This document shows, in pieces, positions 32,815-44,626 of a stretch of DNA of 64,000 bases. The position numbers and the translations under genes were made by a program. Source of the DNA: Schizochytrium sp. TIO01 (Eukaryota > Sar > Bigyra > Thraustochytrida > Thraustochytriidae). Numbering within the stretch: position 1 is the stretch's first letter; every line of letters starts with the position of its first letter. The stretch is taken from assembly GCA_004764695.1 (NCBI GenBank), contig SMSO01000036.1, positions 764,001 to 828,000 of the forward strand, in the 5' to 3' direction. Under the pieces are notes generated by a model, which saw only the letters and a program-made list of their open reading frames with translations, ran no database searches and was not told the DNA's origin.

Positions 32815-35800
32815 ATGCATAAGGTTAATAGCACGAAAATGTGTAAATATGACATCATTACAAAGCTACCAGTGCTTCTCTTTTTTAGTTTTATCTCTAA
32901 TCAACTAGCAGTAGTAGATGGTCGGCCAACGAGATTCATCGACAATGGAACTTCGCTCATGTTCCCAGGTTGTTCGGCGAATTACAACGCACCTTGCTCA
33001 TTCAATATCGCCTATAGACTTGTTGAAACTATTGTTGAAGATTTTCCAAACTATGGAAACGATTCACAGCTGCTTGACGAAGTCAATAACGGTGCATACA
33101 ATCCTCACGATACACGAAGCTTTGCACCATTTGTTTTCAATGCCTCAAATATGCAATGCATCGCAAACGGCCGTAACACCACCTTCATTGGTCTTACCCT
33201 TGAAGAAATTGCCGATGCACTCGATGTTCCTATTGTTCAGACCAACTTATCAGCCAGACTATACAGTGCTTCAGACTCTGATCACGACGGTTGGGTCACA
33301 TTTTCTTTCACGTCTGAGGACTATCCTGATGACCCGGTTACACACTTGGGATACGTAAATCAAGTGAACAGCACAGACAACAACGAAATATATGTCATAC
33401 TTGCTATGTTTGCACAACGAACCTCTACTCGAGTTGAGTCTGACTCTTGTCCCACCACAGTAAATCGAAGATGCAGCATTGAGAACGCAATCTCTCTTGT
33501 AGGAAACATGCTAGCACGCGCAATGATGACAGAAACTCCCAAGCAACTCGTTAACCTGTGGCAAGAGTCATCTTTCCCTTTAGACACATATCTTAGAGAA
33601 GGAAGCTGGTACATTTTCGGAACTGGTTTCGGGGAAAATTTCCCTCATTACTTCTTCACACATATTAGAACAGATTGGATTGGGAAAACCCTGTACGAGA
33701 TTTCAGAACTTTTCGTCAGTCCTAGCATTCAAAATGGAACTCTGATTCCATGAACAATTTGTCGCTGCTGCTCTTCAAGGTGGTGCATGGGTCGATTACT
33801 CCTGGACTACGAGCACTGTAGCTGCAATTGGGCACAAAGTGAGCTACGTAGCAGGTGCAAAACTCTTTGGAAACCATTATTACTTCGGAGTTGGTTTCGA
33901 TCATAAGCGAGATGCTGCTGTTAGCTCAGCACTTTGTCAAACATGCTCTACAAATTATAGTGAACCTTGCTCCATTGGAAATGCCCTAGCTATCAGTGCA
34001 CACGCCGAAGTTGAGCTCCTTGCAAATAATGCAATCAACAAAACCTTTTATGACCTAAGCACAAGTGAAGAGTTCTACGCAGCTGGCGGATTCGGAGTTC
34101 TTATCGTCGATTACGACAACATGACCGTGATGGCTGATAGTCTTGATAGCTCTCTTCGAGGGTCAAATGTCGAAGCTGCGTTTCTTGCGAGACACATTAC
34201 CCAAACTGACACAAGTCATAACACGCTGATCGAAATGGCTGATGGGGGTGGTGGCTGGGCACGACTACCCAGCGAAGATGGCTTTGGAGATTTTGTTGCA
34301 ATGGTGAGTCGTGTCAGTGAATATGACCATGACTATTATATTATGACCGGATATATTGATGCGATTGCTCCAACGGAGACCGAGTGTTCTGCAGAGTTTG
34401 ATGCAGGATGCTCTGCAAGTAGTGCGCGGGCCCTAGTAGGACACCTTGTGACTGCCATCAACACTTGCGAGTCGGATGAAGAACTTGATGCAATCTTCTC
34501 TAACGTTAACAGAGGCCCAACATCAAACTATACTGTTAGCCCGAACTTCTATGCGATTGTGCTTGATGATGACTATTACATGCGGGCCGTAGGCGATCCT
34601 GACTTGCGTGGCTCCTGGAACATATCGACAGAGGTTAGCTTCCTGACGTACATGCGCGAAGAGCACAGTATTACATCTTTGGGTGAGGACTTTCTGTCTG
34701 ACTTGCAAACAACTTCCTTTGAGCAAGGTGGAGGTTTTATCAGTGTTGAATGGAATGAAGCTGGTGGAACGTCCAAGAATGTCACCTTCTTCAGTCTTGT
34801 AGCTCAGCACTATGATGATTATGGTGAGCGCAAGAATTTCTTCGTAGCTAGTATCTTCACAAATGCTGATGCGCCGACCTTATGCTCAGATGGTTGTCCT
34901 GAGAGCTCGTATTGCGTTGACGACGATGATAGTCTGCCGAGGCGCTGTGCATGCGGCTTTTACTATGTTGCAGAGTACGAGGAGGAGAATTCAACTTGCG
35001 CAACGACACCGACTACAGATGTTACCATGAGCTGTACAATGGATCCTGACAAATCCAGCGTGAAAAGTGTTAAGGCGATTGCTCGCGCTTTAGGAATCAT
35101 AAACTGCCTTTTTGCTCTGTTTTGTATCTCGTGGACTGTTCTGAGGCGTAATCATATCATTGTCAAAGCATCACAGCCTATGCTACTGATATTGGTAGGA
35201 CTTGGTACAATCGTATCCTCAATGACAATCTTCGTAATGACGATTGATGACTTTGTGGGCCGCCGGCAGGCGATGGAGACAATACCCGAGCCAACCTTGC
35301 TTGTATGGCTCAGCCATGGTTTTATGGAGTCGGGTTTGCAATTACGTACTGCAGTATGATTGTTAAACTGGAGAGGGTGTCGAAGATTTTCCGAAATGCT
35401 GCACTCATGAAAAAGACTCGAGGGGTGTCCATGAGAGCAACGGTAGCCTCGTTGGTCGGACTCTTATCAATTGAAGTGCTTGTACTTTTGCTTTGGACCT
35501 TTATCGATCCCCTGTATTTCGGACGTCCTGATGATAACCCATTGAATGGTGCGTGTAAGAGTCCTGCTTCTCAGGCATTCGTGATTGTTCTTGCAATGTA
35601 CCATTTGATGTTATTGCTTCATGGCGCACGTTTAAGCTATCGATGCCGTAAGGTGAATGGTGTATTTGCTGAGACCAAGTATCTGAGCTTAGCAATGATT
35701 GGTAACCTTCAGGTATTGTTATTAGCATTACCTGTGATTGTTTTGACAGCTGACGATACAGCAACTTCGATGTTTATTCGCAGCATTGCAGTATTCATCA

Positions 35801-35994
35801 ATGACTTTTCGACCACAGCATTAATATTTTGTCCAAAGATATATTTCAGCATTTTTGGACCCCCTGAGTCGTCTGGAGCCGGGACCTCGGCACTTGTAAA
35901 AACTAAAGGCTCTAATAATAAATCAGGAGGAAACAGTAAGGTTGAATCGATAGTCTCAACTGTTCGAACTGAAAAATCAAGTTTTAATTACTAG
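32815..35994 (+). pseudogene. Receptor copy 2: frameshifted class C 7TM receptor with Cache-like modules
   Basis: Same architecture as copy 1. The ATG at 32815 (or the in-frame ATG at 32839) starts a hydrophobic leader that is in frame with the mature region. Two single-base indels relative to copy 1 break it. An extra T at about 33746-33747 stops translation at 33753, inside Cache-like module 2. A missing G in the run at 35257-35259 shifts the frame just after TM2, giving a stop at 35359. The rest of the TM domain continues in another frame to 35994. All parts are otherwise well preserved, so decay is recent or the indels are sequencing errors. The C-tail (SSGAGTS and following) is closer to copy 3 than to copy 1. 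Confidence 0.8.
32908..35870 (+). repeat. Near-identical duplicated block, unit B
   Basis: Partner of 24645-27608. Divergent islands inside the match lie at 33604-33668 and 33804-33824 (module 2), and at about 35371-35393 (intracellular loop 2). Confidence 0.9.
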
Positions 35995-38376
35995 TGCTTT
36001 TTGCTTGGTTCTGTTCTAGAGACCAACAACTAGTTTTCGTAGAGATTTTGTTATTTGGTAAGTATATATAAATATATATGTTTCTAAACTTCAACTTCTG
36101 ATAGTGGCATTCTTTTTTTCATACCCTAAGTAGTTAGTGGGAATTCATCAATGCTTTTAATTGGGGTAGCATTCGAAGGCAAGACACGGACCTGAAGCCC
36201 CTATGAATCAATGACTTCAGGCAGGTTTTCCTGAGAACCATGGATATTTTATGTACCAACCACGCGATTTGGATGTCGATTGGTCGATTAGGCAAAGTTT
36301 TGTCAATAAGTTCTCAGAATCAACAATTTTAAAATGTTAGGAATTTTTTAAAAAGCGGGATGACAAAACTATCATTACTCGCAGCTCAAGAAAAGTGGCA
36401 TAGTACTCTCCAAGATTGCTGAAGCTTTTGTTAATTCATTCATTTTTGCATCCTTTGATATTTGGTTCTAGCAAGCACCTGAAAATAGGCAACCTGATGA
36501 TGCTACCGGTACACACTGTTTGCAAGGATAATACCGTTGGATTTTTTTACTCTTGGGACGCTGTGAGGCACTTCAGTTGGCTTTTAGTAAAAGTAAGATT
36601 CTGTTGTGAGCTTTATGGAGCATCAGTTATGACCGGAGCGACCTCTTTTTCGGATCCGTCTTTAAACGAATAAGTTCTAACTCCACCATAAGTTCAAAAT
36701 AAATTTATTGACTAGCAATCAGAGGGATAAATTAGAGCACCCACATAACCTATTCCACAAGCTGAAGTAGTTTTTTTCCCGGCTGAAAGGACTGGTGAAC
36801 GATACGAGAAGAGCTTTAGGCCCACTCTCGACATCCAGGACAATCGGAGGCGGAGGGGTTTTCTTTTGAACTTCTTCCAACAATGCTGTTTTCATTTTGC
36901 CATGATGTTCAGATTTCGGGAAAATGCCAACACATCTGACTTGTTGGTAGGAGTAATTTGAAACTAGTTTCATTTCAAGATCTCTTTCTGCGAAAACGTA
37001 TTTCAGACTGCAGTAGCTTCAATAATTGCACCTGATCTCGTTTGTCAAGGGAAAACCTTCGTACGTGCTCACCAGTGACCACACTGCAGACAAAGTACCG
37101 AATCTTAAAAACATAACATTCACTATCTTGTTTTATTATTATTTTAAATAGAAAATAAATATATATATTGTTACGATGAGGCTTTTTGGACTATTGATAT
37201 TAATACAGGTAGCTTGATTTGATTACTGGTAAACGTAGGTACTTAGTTCGTTTTTTTTTAGATTAGCTGGTTCGGTCGCCGATTATCTGTGATCTTCAGT
37301 TGGTGCCTAGCAAGGTAGTTTTCTTCCATCGGCGGAGCACTGGCGTTTGCGTGGCGCTTACCGGTGGAGGAAGAAAAAGAAGAAGGAATACTTTTTGAAA
37401 AGAGGAGTTGTAGGCTAGCTTGCGTACACATTAAAAAAAATAAAAATATTGCCACATCTTAATACCTCCATGAAATACCTATCCGTAACAAAAGATCAAC
37501 GCTGTCTCCTCTGTACCCCACGTAAACGAAACTGTGCAAATGGAAGAGCTGATATATGCCAACGATATTTCATCAGCACATAATTACTATACCGTATGTT
37601 AGACTCAAAGCGATTTGGTCTTGTTTTTATGCGGAAACCAAGCGTCAGATGTGATTGGTTTTAAAGACGATGACCGAAAGCTGTCTTGTTTTGCGCTTCT
37701 ACACTCCGTTGTTCAGATGTATACTATGAGATCTACTTACCTGTTATAATCCTTTACAGAAATTTGAGAAATCCCTCTAGGCTAAGCCCAGTACAACGGA
37801 AAGATGCAAGCATGTTTCGAAAAGCTGATTGGTCCTTACAAGATACCTGGTAGGGACGCTTATTCGATAACTTTACTTAGATTCACGGATTACCGGGTCA
37901 TATTTGTTCGTTTATGTATACCTCGAGTGATTGTGTGTCCATGACAGCAGTTTTTGTTTTGCAACCTAACCTTATAGCTAAATGAACTTTAAACACAATG
38001 GTAGACATTTTCTCCACAGTCAGCCTGGGCCGTGGGGATGTGTTGATATGGTGGCCATGGTATAACACCCTTTAGTGAGAACAGAAAGAAACCGAAGTAT
38101 AACGTGAGGAAAGCTACAAGGGTTAAGAGCTATTTTACGGCTTTGTTCCAAGAGGAGTTAGTACTTCACAATCTACGCAAGAATTATATGCGTCTTATGA
38201 CTACAACGAGCATTTTCTTTCTAAATCATATCCGAAAAATAATAATAATTAAAAAAAAATGCAAAGCAACAAACTGTCTAAGCTTGAACCAGTACCAAAC
38301 CCTCAACAGCAAAAAATCGACTTTTTAAATCTATCCTGAGAGCTGGGGTAGTTTTGATTAAACTGAGTCGACAGAA
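35995..38376. other. Spacer between receptor copies 2 and 3
   Basis: AT-rich 2.4 kb. Short frames such as 36719-36973 (-) and 36416-36673 (+) match nothing I recognise. The region must hold the 3' end of copy 2 and the promoter of copy 3. Confidence 0.5.
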
Positions 38377-41300
38377 ATGGTTCATAGAGATAGACGCTGT
38401 TCGACCCACTACATGCTTATTGCGTTGCTTGCGTTCTGCTCCTGTATTTCACAAGCGCATGCAACAAGACAAGAGCGATTTATCGACCCGGGACTCACTT
38501 ACTCAATTCCTGGATGCTCTGCTAATTATAATGCACCTTGCTCATTCAATCTTGTAAATCGCCTCGTGAAAGAAATTGCAAAAGACATTCTTAATGTAAA
38601 TAATGACACTAAGGTTTTAGAGAAAGTTAATTCTGAAGGGTATGACCCAGTTGAAACAAGCCACTTTCATCCCTACGTTTTCGATGCAGCTACCATGGAA
38701 TGTGTTGCAAGTGCTCGCAATGCTAGCTTTATTGGAAAAACCATAGAAGAAATTGCGTTGGAAGTGAATGTGCCGATCAAACAAGAACACTTGTCTGAAG
38801 AGTTCTATAATGCATCTTTACCAAGTCACCATGGATGGCTTCAATTCATCTTCCTTTCTGAAGAGTTTGAAGATGACCCGGTGACCCATTTAGCCTATCT
38901 GATGCAGGCTCAATCAAGCAGTGGGAAATCATACGTCATCATGTCCTGCTTTGCTCAGAGAACTGCTACCCGTGTTGAGTCAGAGTCATGTCCATATTCA
39001 GTGAATCGGCGCTGTAGCCTTGAGAATGCTCTTTCTTTAGTGGGTAACATGATATATAGGGCAATTACTGTAGAATCAACTGCACAGCTTCGGATATTAT
39101 GGGAAGATGCTACATTCCCTCAGGATGCATACCTTCGGGAAGGGAACTTTTACAACTTTATGTTCGGTTTTGGAAATTCCACACCTCATTACTCTTACGC
39201 TCACATTCGCGATGATTGGATTGGGCTCTCAATTGATGAAATATCTCAGCTCTTTGTCAGTACAGATATTCAGAATGGTACACTTATTCATGAAAACTTC
39301 GCAAACGGAGCCAAGTCAGGAGGAGCATGGGTGGATTATACCTGGACTACCTCAGATGCAGAAAATATCGCATACAAGGTGAGCTATGTAGCAGGACTTA
39401 ATCTTTTCGGTAGCACTTACTATGTTGGTGCAGGTTTCAATCATGAACGTGACGATGAAGTGCATAGTGCGCTGTGCGAAACATGTTCAGCAAATTATAG
39501 CGAGCCATGCTCGATCGGAAACGCACTATCTCTTAGTGCACATGCAGAAGTTGAGCTTCTAGCAAATGGAGCAAACGCAGAGACATTTCAGCATATAAAT
39601 AGTGACGATATCTTCACTATAAACGGAGGTTTCGGTGTTCTAATCGTGGATTATCAAAACGGAACAGTAATGTCCGACAGTGCGCACAATTCAACTATCG
39701 GCCAAGATGTTGGATTTGCATTCTCACGACGCCACATTACAAACCGCAACATCAGCCATGCTCTTCTAAAAAGTAAAGCCAGCAGCGGCAGCGGATGGAT
39801 TAGGCTTCCAACAGAACCTGGCTACGGAGATTACATTGCGATGGTGAGTAGGTTGAGTGAAGATAATGAAGACTACTACGTAATGACAGGTTATCTTGCA
39901 ACAAGGGCCCCTACAGTCGAAATTTGTTCCGCGATGTACTCAGGTAGCTGCTCTGCTGTGAATACCCGCGCACTTGTTGGAGAAGTAGTCACTGCGTTGC
40001 AGACATGTTCATCCGATGCAGAATTTCAAAAAGTTTTAGATGAAATCAATATGGGTGTCAACTCCAGCTTCACTGTCCAACCAAATTTCTATGCTCATGT
40101 ACTTGATGAAGACTTTAATTTGATTGCATTTGGTGACTCTTCACTTTGGAAGGGGTGGAGTTCGGAATCTCCAGAAAGCTTCCTCACCTATGTACGAGAG
40201 GCGCATAGTGTAACTTCAGTCGGAGAAGACTTTCTACAAGACATGAAGGCATCTGCTTTCGAGCAAGGTGGTGGCTTTGTAACAGTTGAATGGGTGGAAG
40301 CGGGTTCGGGCGCATCAAATGTTACATTCTTCAGTCTTATTGCCCAGCATACAAATGATTATGGTGTAAGAAAAAACTATTACGTCTCAAGCTGGTACTT
40401 CAATGCAGATCCCCCAACGCTATGTTCTGATGGCTGCCAAGAAAACTCTTACTGTGTGAGTGACGGGAATGATGGCCTCCCTGGCCATTGTGAGTGTGGT
40501 TTTTATTATGTTGAGCAAAGCAACGACTCTGGGGAAGACACTTGCAGTGAGACGACTACGAGTAATCCATTTATGACGTGCGCATACGATCCAGACAAGG
40601 AAACAACAAGTAAAGTCAAAACAATTGCTCGTGCTCTTGGTGCAATTAACTGTATTTTTGCGCTTGGTTGTATAGTTTGGACTATTTATATGAGGAATTA
40701 TACGATAGTCAAAGCCTCGCAGCCATTGTTGCTGGTTCTTGTTGGAGTTGGCACAATTGTCTCTTCAATGACTATTTTTGCAATGACTATTGATGATATT
40801 GTGGGTCCACCAGCAGGTGATGGCGACAATAATCGAGCGAATGGAGCTTGTATCGCACAAACCTGGTTCTATGGCATTGGCTTTGCTATTACATATTGTA
40901 GCATGATTGTAAAGCTTCGCAGAGTAGGCAAGATATTTCAACATGCAGCACAGATGAAGAAAGCACGAGGAGTTTCAATGGGTTCTACATTTGCTTCACT
41001 CCTTGCACTGCTATCTGTTGAAGTAATAGTTCTCATTGTGTGGACATCAACAGACACTTTGCGCTTTGTCCGCCCTGAAGATAGTCCACTCAATGGGGCT
41101 TGTGAAAGTTCAAATGCTAGAGCTTTTGTTATCATCCTCGCGCTATACCATCTTCTACTTCTCTTGTATGGAGCACGATTGAGTTATCGTTGTAGAAAAG
41201 TTAATGGTGTGTTCGCAGAAACCAAGTATCTCAGCTTAGCAATGATTGGAAATCTGCAGGTGCTTCTGCTAGCTTTGCCAGTGATTGTTTTGACTGCTGA

Positions 41301-41559
41301 CGACGCCGCAACATCAATGTTCATTCGAAGTATTGCTGTATTCATTAACGACTTTTCTACAACAGCTTTGATCTTCTGCCCAAAGATGTATTTTAATGTG
41401 TTTGGTCCTCCTGATTCATCTGGTGCTGGTACATCAGTACTAGGTAGGACAACCACACCAAAGAGAAGGCTTGTCGCTCCGATCGGGTCTCATTCATCAG
41501 TAGGAAAAACTGATGTTGCCAGCACAAGGAAATCTACCACTTCTTCATTGGGCAACTAA
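38377..41559 (+). CDS. Receptor copy 3: intact four-Cache-like, EGF-like, class C 7TM receptor
   Basis: Intact 1,060-residue predicted membrane receptor and the best model for the family. The signal peptide covers about residues 1-29 (core MLIALLAFCSCISQAHA). Four Cache-like modules open with C-x7-C heads at C47, C205, C370 and C517. Each ends in a YYV-x2-G(F/Y)-like strand, best seen in module 2 (GGAWVDYTW, KVSYVAG, YYVGAGF). An EGF-like unit with six or more Cys spans about 683-730. TM helices lie at about 752-775, 783-806, 826-849, 873-892, 912-932, 952-974 and 981-1006. C825 (top of TM3) and C909 (loop 2) match the conserved class C disulfide. TM7 ends in FCPKMYFNVFG, the class C PK-x-Y signature. 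The cytoplasmic tail of about 55 residues is rich in Ser, Thr, Arg and Lys. There is no Venus flytrap domain. Ligand unknown; G-protein coupling is an inference. Confidence 0.9.
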   Translation: MVHRDRRCSTHYMLIALLAFCSCISQAHATRQERFIDPGLTYSIPGCSANYNAPCSFNLVNRLVKEIAKDILNVNNDTKVLEKVNSEGYDPVETSHFHPYVFDAATMECVASARNASFIGKTIEEIALEVNVPIKQEHLSEEFYNASLPSHHGWLQFIFLSEEFEDDPVTHLAYLMQAQSSSGKSYVIMSCFAQRTATRVESESCPYSVNRRCSLENALSLVGNMIYRAITVESTAQLRILWEDATFPQDAYLREGNFYNFMFGFGNSTPHYSYAHIRDDWIGLSIDEISQLFVSTDIQNGTLIHENFANGAKSGGAWVDYTWTTSDAENIAYKVSYVAGLNLFGSTYYVGAGFNHERDDEVHSALCETCSANYSEPCSIGNALSLSAHAEVELLANGANAETFQHINSDDIFTINGGFGVLIVDYQNGTVMSDSAHNSTIGQDVGFAFSRRHITNRNISHALLKSKASSGSGWIRLPTEPGYGDYIAMVSRLSEDNEDYYVMTGYLATRAPTVEICSAMYSGSCSAVNTRALVGEVVTALQTCSSDAEFQKVLDEINMGVNSSFTVQPNFYAHVLDEDFNLIAFGDSSLWKGWSSESPESFLTYVREAHSVTSVGEDFLQDMKASAFEQGGGFVTVEWVEAGSGASNVTFFSLIAQHTNDYGVRKNYYVSSWYFNADPPTLCSDGCQENSYCVSDGNDGLPGHCECGFYYVEQSNDSGEDTCSETTTSNPFMTCAYDPDKETTSKVKTIARALGAINCIFALGCIVWTIYMRNYTIVKASQPLLLVLVGVGTIVSSMTIFAMTIDDIVGPPAGDGDNNRANGACIAQTWFYGIGFAITYCSMIVKLRRVGKIFQHAAQMKKARGVSMGSTFASLLALLSVEVIVLIVWTSTDTLRFVRPEDSPLNGACESSNARAFVIILALYHLLLLLYGARLSYRCRKVNGVFAETKYLSLAMIGNLQVLLLALPVIVLTADDAATSMFIRSIAVFINDFSTTALIFCPKMYFNVFGPPDSSGAGTSVLGRTTTPKRRLVAPIGSHSSVGKTDVASTRKSTTSSLGN

Positions 41560-44500
41560 AAATAGTATTGTTTTTCAATGCTTGCCTTGTGGCCTTCGCC
41601 CATCTAACACTGTTTTTCCTGTCACCCTTCAGGTCAAATGTTAACTATTCTAACAAACAGAACAATGAAGAATGATTTTGAAGAAAGTACAGTTTAAGCT
41701 ATTCTTAACTTAAATGCTCTCCTTCCTTTATTTTGATGTAACATGCGTTGGAAATAATGGGTAACTAAACTATAAGTCACTACCCAGTGTGTGCTTCGTC
41801 AACAGTTAGAACTAATTTTTATAATTACGTAGGTGCCCCATGTCTTGAGCTCCAAACTCCTGCACCGAAGAACACTTCGCTCCCGGTTGCATTTATCCAT
41901 AAATGTTTTCAAAGATATAAAATTTCTAGGGCTACGTTCATGGGCGCCCTAAGCTTCTATCCTAAGATTGTGAAATTGAAGTTCAAGGCCTAGTTGGCTT
42001 GCTTAGCTCATGCCTGTAAAAACTATTAGTGAAATTTCTAAATTTTGTGGTTCCGTGTGAGATCTCAGGAGAGAGCGCAGAACACCCATCACAATAGTTT
42101 TCTTGCTATGGATTTCATGTTGCCATTTCCCCTCTGTAAGCATTTTGCAGACCTTGTTTTTGACATGGAGACAAATTCGCAAATTCAAAACCAGCTTTAT
42201 TAAAAAAAGCCGCTATACTTTCCAAGGTTAATTGCTTATTGGCGAAGACAATGGTTAGATACTCAGGTTGTAGCACAGGTCGAAATATTTAACGGATCTT
42301 TTCCAAAAGAGCGCAAGCAGTTTCTAGTTGCAAAAGAAGTAATTGAGTCTGATATTTTTCTCTGTTTATGGTTCTCTGTTTTCAGGATAGTGTGCAATCT
42401 GAAGGGATATTTTGGTGCTGCAGTAGTTCTCTAGTTGGATCCTTCAGTATGAAAGGATTTCATGCGTCTTCTTGACAAAGTTTAAAGCAGTAAGTTAACA
42501 AGAGCGTCAAGCTATTGCAGACATTCCTTCAAATTTTATTTTGACGTTGGACTTGTGAGCACCTTTTAAAATCTTGTTTTAAAAAATTAAATAAATAAAT
42601 ACATGGTAGTACCTACTGATTTCACATGTAGTATAATATGATAAGACTAAAAGCTGTCCATTATCTATAGTCCCTGAGGTCTATATATATAATCATAATC
42701 CTTAAAAGAGTACTCAGGATTGAGTTCAACAACTTACTTTAATTATTTTTATCCGTTTAAATTCACAACTTCTTGTTCTCAGAGACCTGAAAACGCTATA
42801 TACTGCTTATATCGAAGCTATGAGCTAGTTTACTTCTAGAATAGATAACATCCGAACTGGAGGTGTAATGAATTAGGGTTTCAAGAGATATCGAATGTGA
42901 TCAGGTTCAAATTCAAATGTTTTTTGCGTTGCTTAATCTTGATTGCACTTTTTATTATTTGTTTATCTACTAACAAAGAAATAAAATATAGAAGAGGCCT
43001 AAATATAAATGTAATCGTTTTTGTTTCTTTAAACATTTTAAAAAAGTAATTTTAAAAATAACTTATTTAGGTAATAATAAGAAGAATAAATATATATGTT
43101 CGAGACATAGTTTCACTGTTTTTTATTCATTAATTTTAAGTTTGGAAAACTAAGAACTCTTGTCAAAGTTGCAAATATGAAACATTTTATCAAACTGTTC
43201 AGAATAGAAAAAATGAGGAGAGCATATCAAATATAAACTTTTGTAAATTTTGTAAATAACTTTTGATAAATATTCAATCAAATTCCAATACACGCAGACA
43301 GGAAATATGTGGTTCAAATTGAATCGTTCATTAACAGCTCGCATGCATGTTTTTCAATTATGGGGGGTGCTTACTACATCGTATAGTTTTACATCATATT
43401 ATAGAATTGGGAATTATTTTTAAGTGCTCTTTGCTCATCTGCCTTGAAAAAGGTCGAGAATGAAAGGGTATCAGTAGTAACAAGGCAAAATGTCCACTGC
43501 AAAGGCCTGGTATTATCAGTACATATACAGTACCAACCGGGCGCCCTTATATTTGTTCCAAGATACGGTTGCTTGCACACCACTTTGGTAAAGGGACTAT
43601 AGTGACGACTCATTTTCAAAGTAAAATATAACGGTTTTGCGGGTCGACGTGGAAGACTCTTTCTAGTATTCTTTTCATTTTATAGATAATTTAAAAGGAA
43701 ACTGAACAAAGAACTAAGTGATCTGCTGTACAATCATCTAATAAAGAGTTTAACTTCATACTGTCTTCCACACCACGAGCACTCGCGAAATAGTTTTTAG
43801 AATGCATTCGTTACAGAATTTTTTTTGGAATAAATACGAACTGCCGCAGTTCAAGGTGGTGCTTATTTCATCAAGAAAAATATGAGAAATCGAGAAAGAA
43901 AATTAAAATAATTAAGAAACACGAAGGAAAATAAAAAGTAGAAGGGATTTTGAAATAATAGCTAGCTATACCTAGTACCCTACTCCCAAATGCAACGCCG
44001 AAAGCCAAAAAGAACAAAAGAATATATCCTAACAAAACTTAGATTCGATTATCGTTTACTCTATGGATATCCTTATGGTCAAATGCACGCACTTGTACTG
44101 AGTATACATAGGTACAGCAACTTTTTAAATTAATGAATGTCGTTTCAAAAAAAAAAAAAAAAAAAAACTATTTAAATTGCAATGCAAGAATACCTCATCG
44201 AATAATTCAACGTACACAATCCGGCCGAACAAAATAACATTGAAAGCAGCTTTTGATTTTCATTATTTGAATTTTACACTTGTTCATGGTAGTGTAGTTA
44301 AATTCCCTCGGATCCGGTAAAGTCTAAGAAAAAGTTTATTTGAAATTTGTTTATGTTTCAATTCTATTCTCTCTTTATATTTTTTTATCATTAAAGAAAT
44401 AAAATAAAATGAAACCTGATACTGCTGCCAGGTTCAGATTCGTTACAAATGTACCACCGCGTATTGCACATATTTGAATCGCTCTATTTTTAGTAACTAT

Positions 44501-44626
44501 ATATTAAATGTATTCTTCTGATCACGAGGGTTTCTTTCATGAAGTCAGATTCTTAACGATTAGCAGACAAAGCAAACTCCTAATTGCCGCGGCAAGTTTT
44601 TCATATCTTCTTGAGCTGGTGAAGAA
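41560..44626. other. Spacer between receptor copies 3 and 4
   Basis: AT-rich 3 kb with many short A and T runs and no credible ORF. It includes a 21-base A run at 44147-44167 and holds the regulatory DNA of copy 4. Confidence 0.5.
44147..44167. repeat. Homopolymer run of 21 A
   Basis: Uninterrupted A run about 460 bp upstream of receptor copy 4. It could be a poly(A) remnant of a retroposed sequence, but no such sequence is recognisable beside it. Confidence 0.85.

Noticed and set aside
24645-35870. Terminal duplication from assembly overlap as sole explanation for copies 1 and 2
   Set aside because: Flanks, leaders and tails differ and internal patches diverge, so the two copies are real distinct loci, although small indels may still be errors.
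36719-36973. 84-codon minus-strand ORF with a Lys-Pro-rich middle
   Set aside because: No family match and upstream frames are broken; at best a relic, not supportable.
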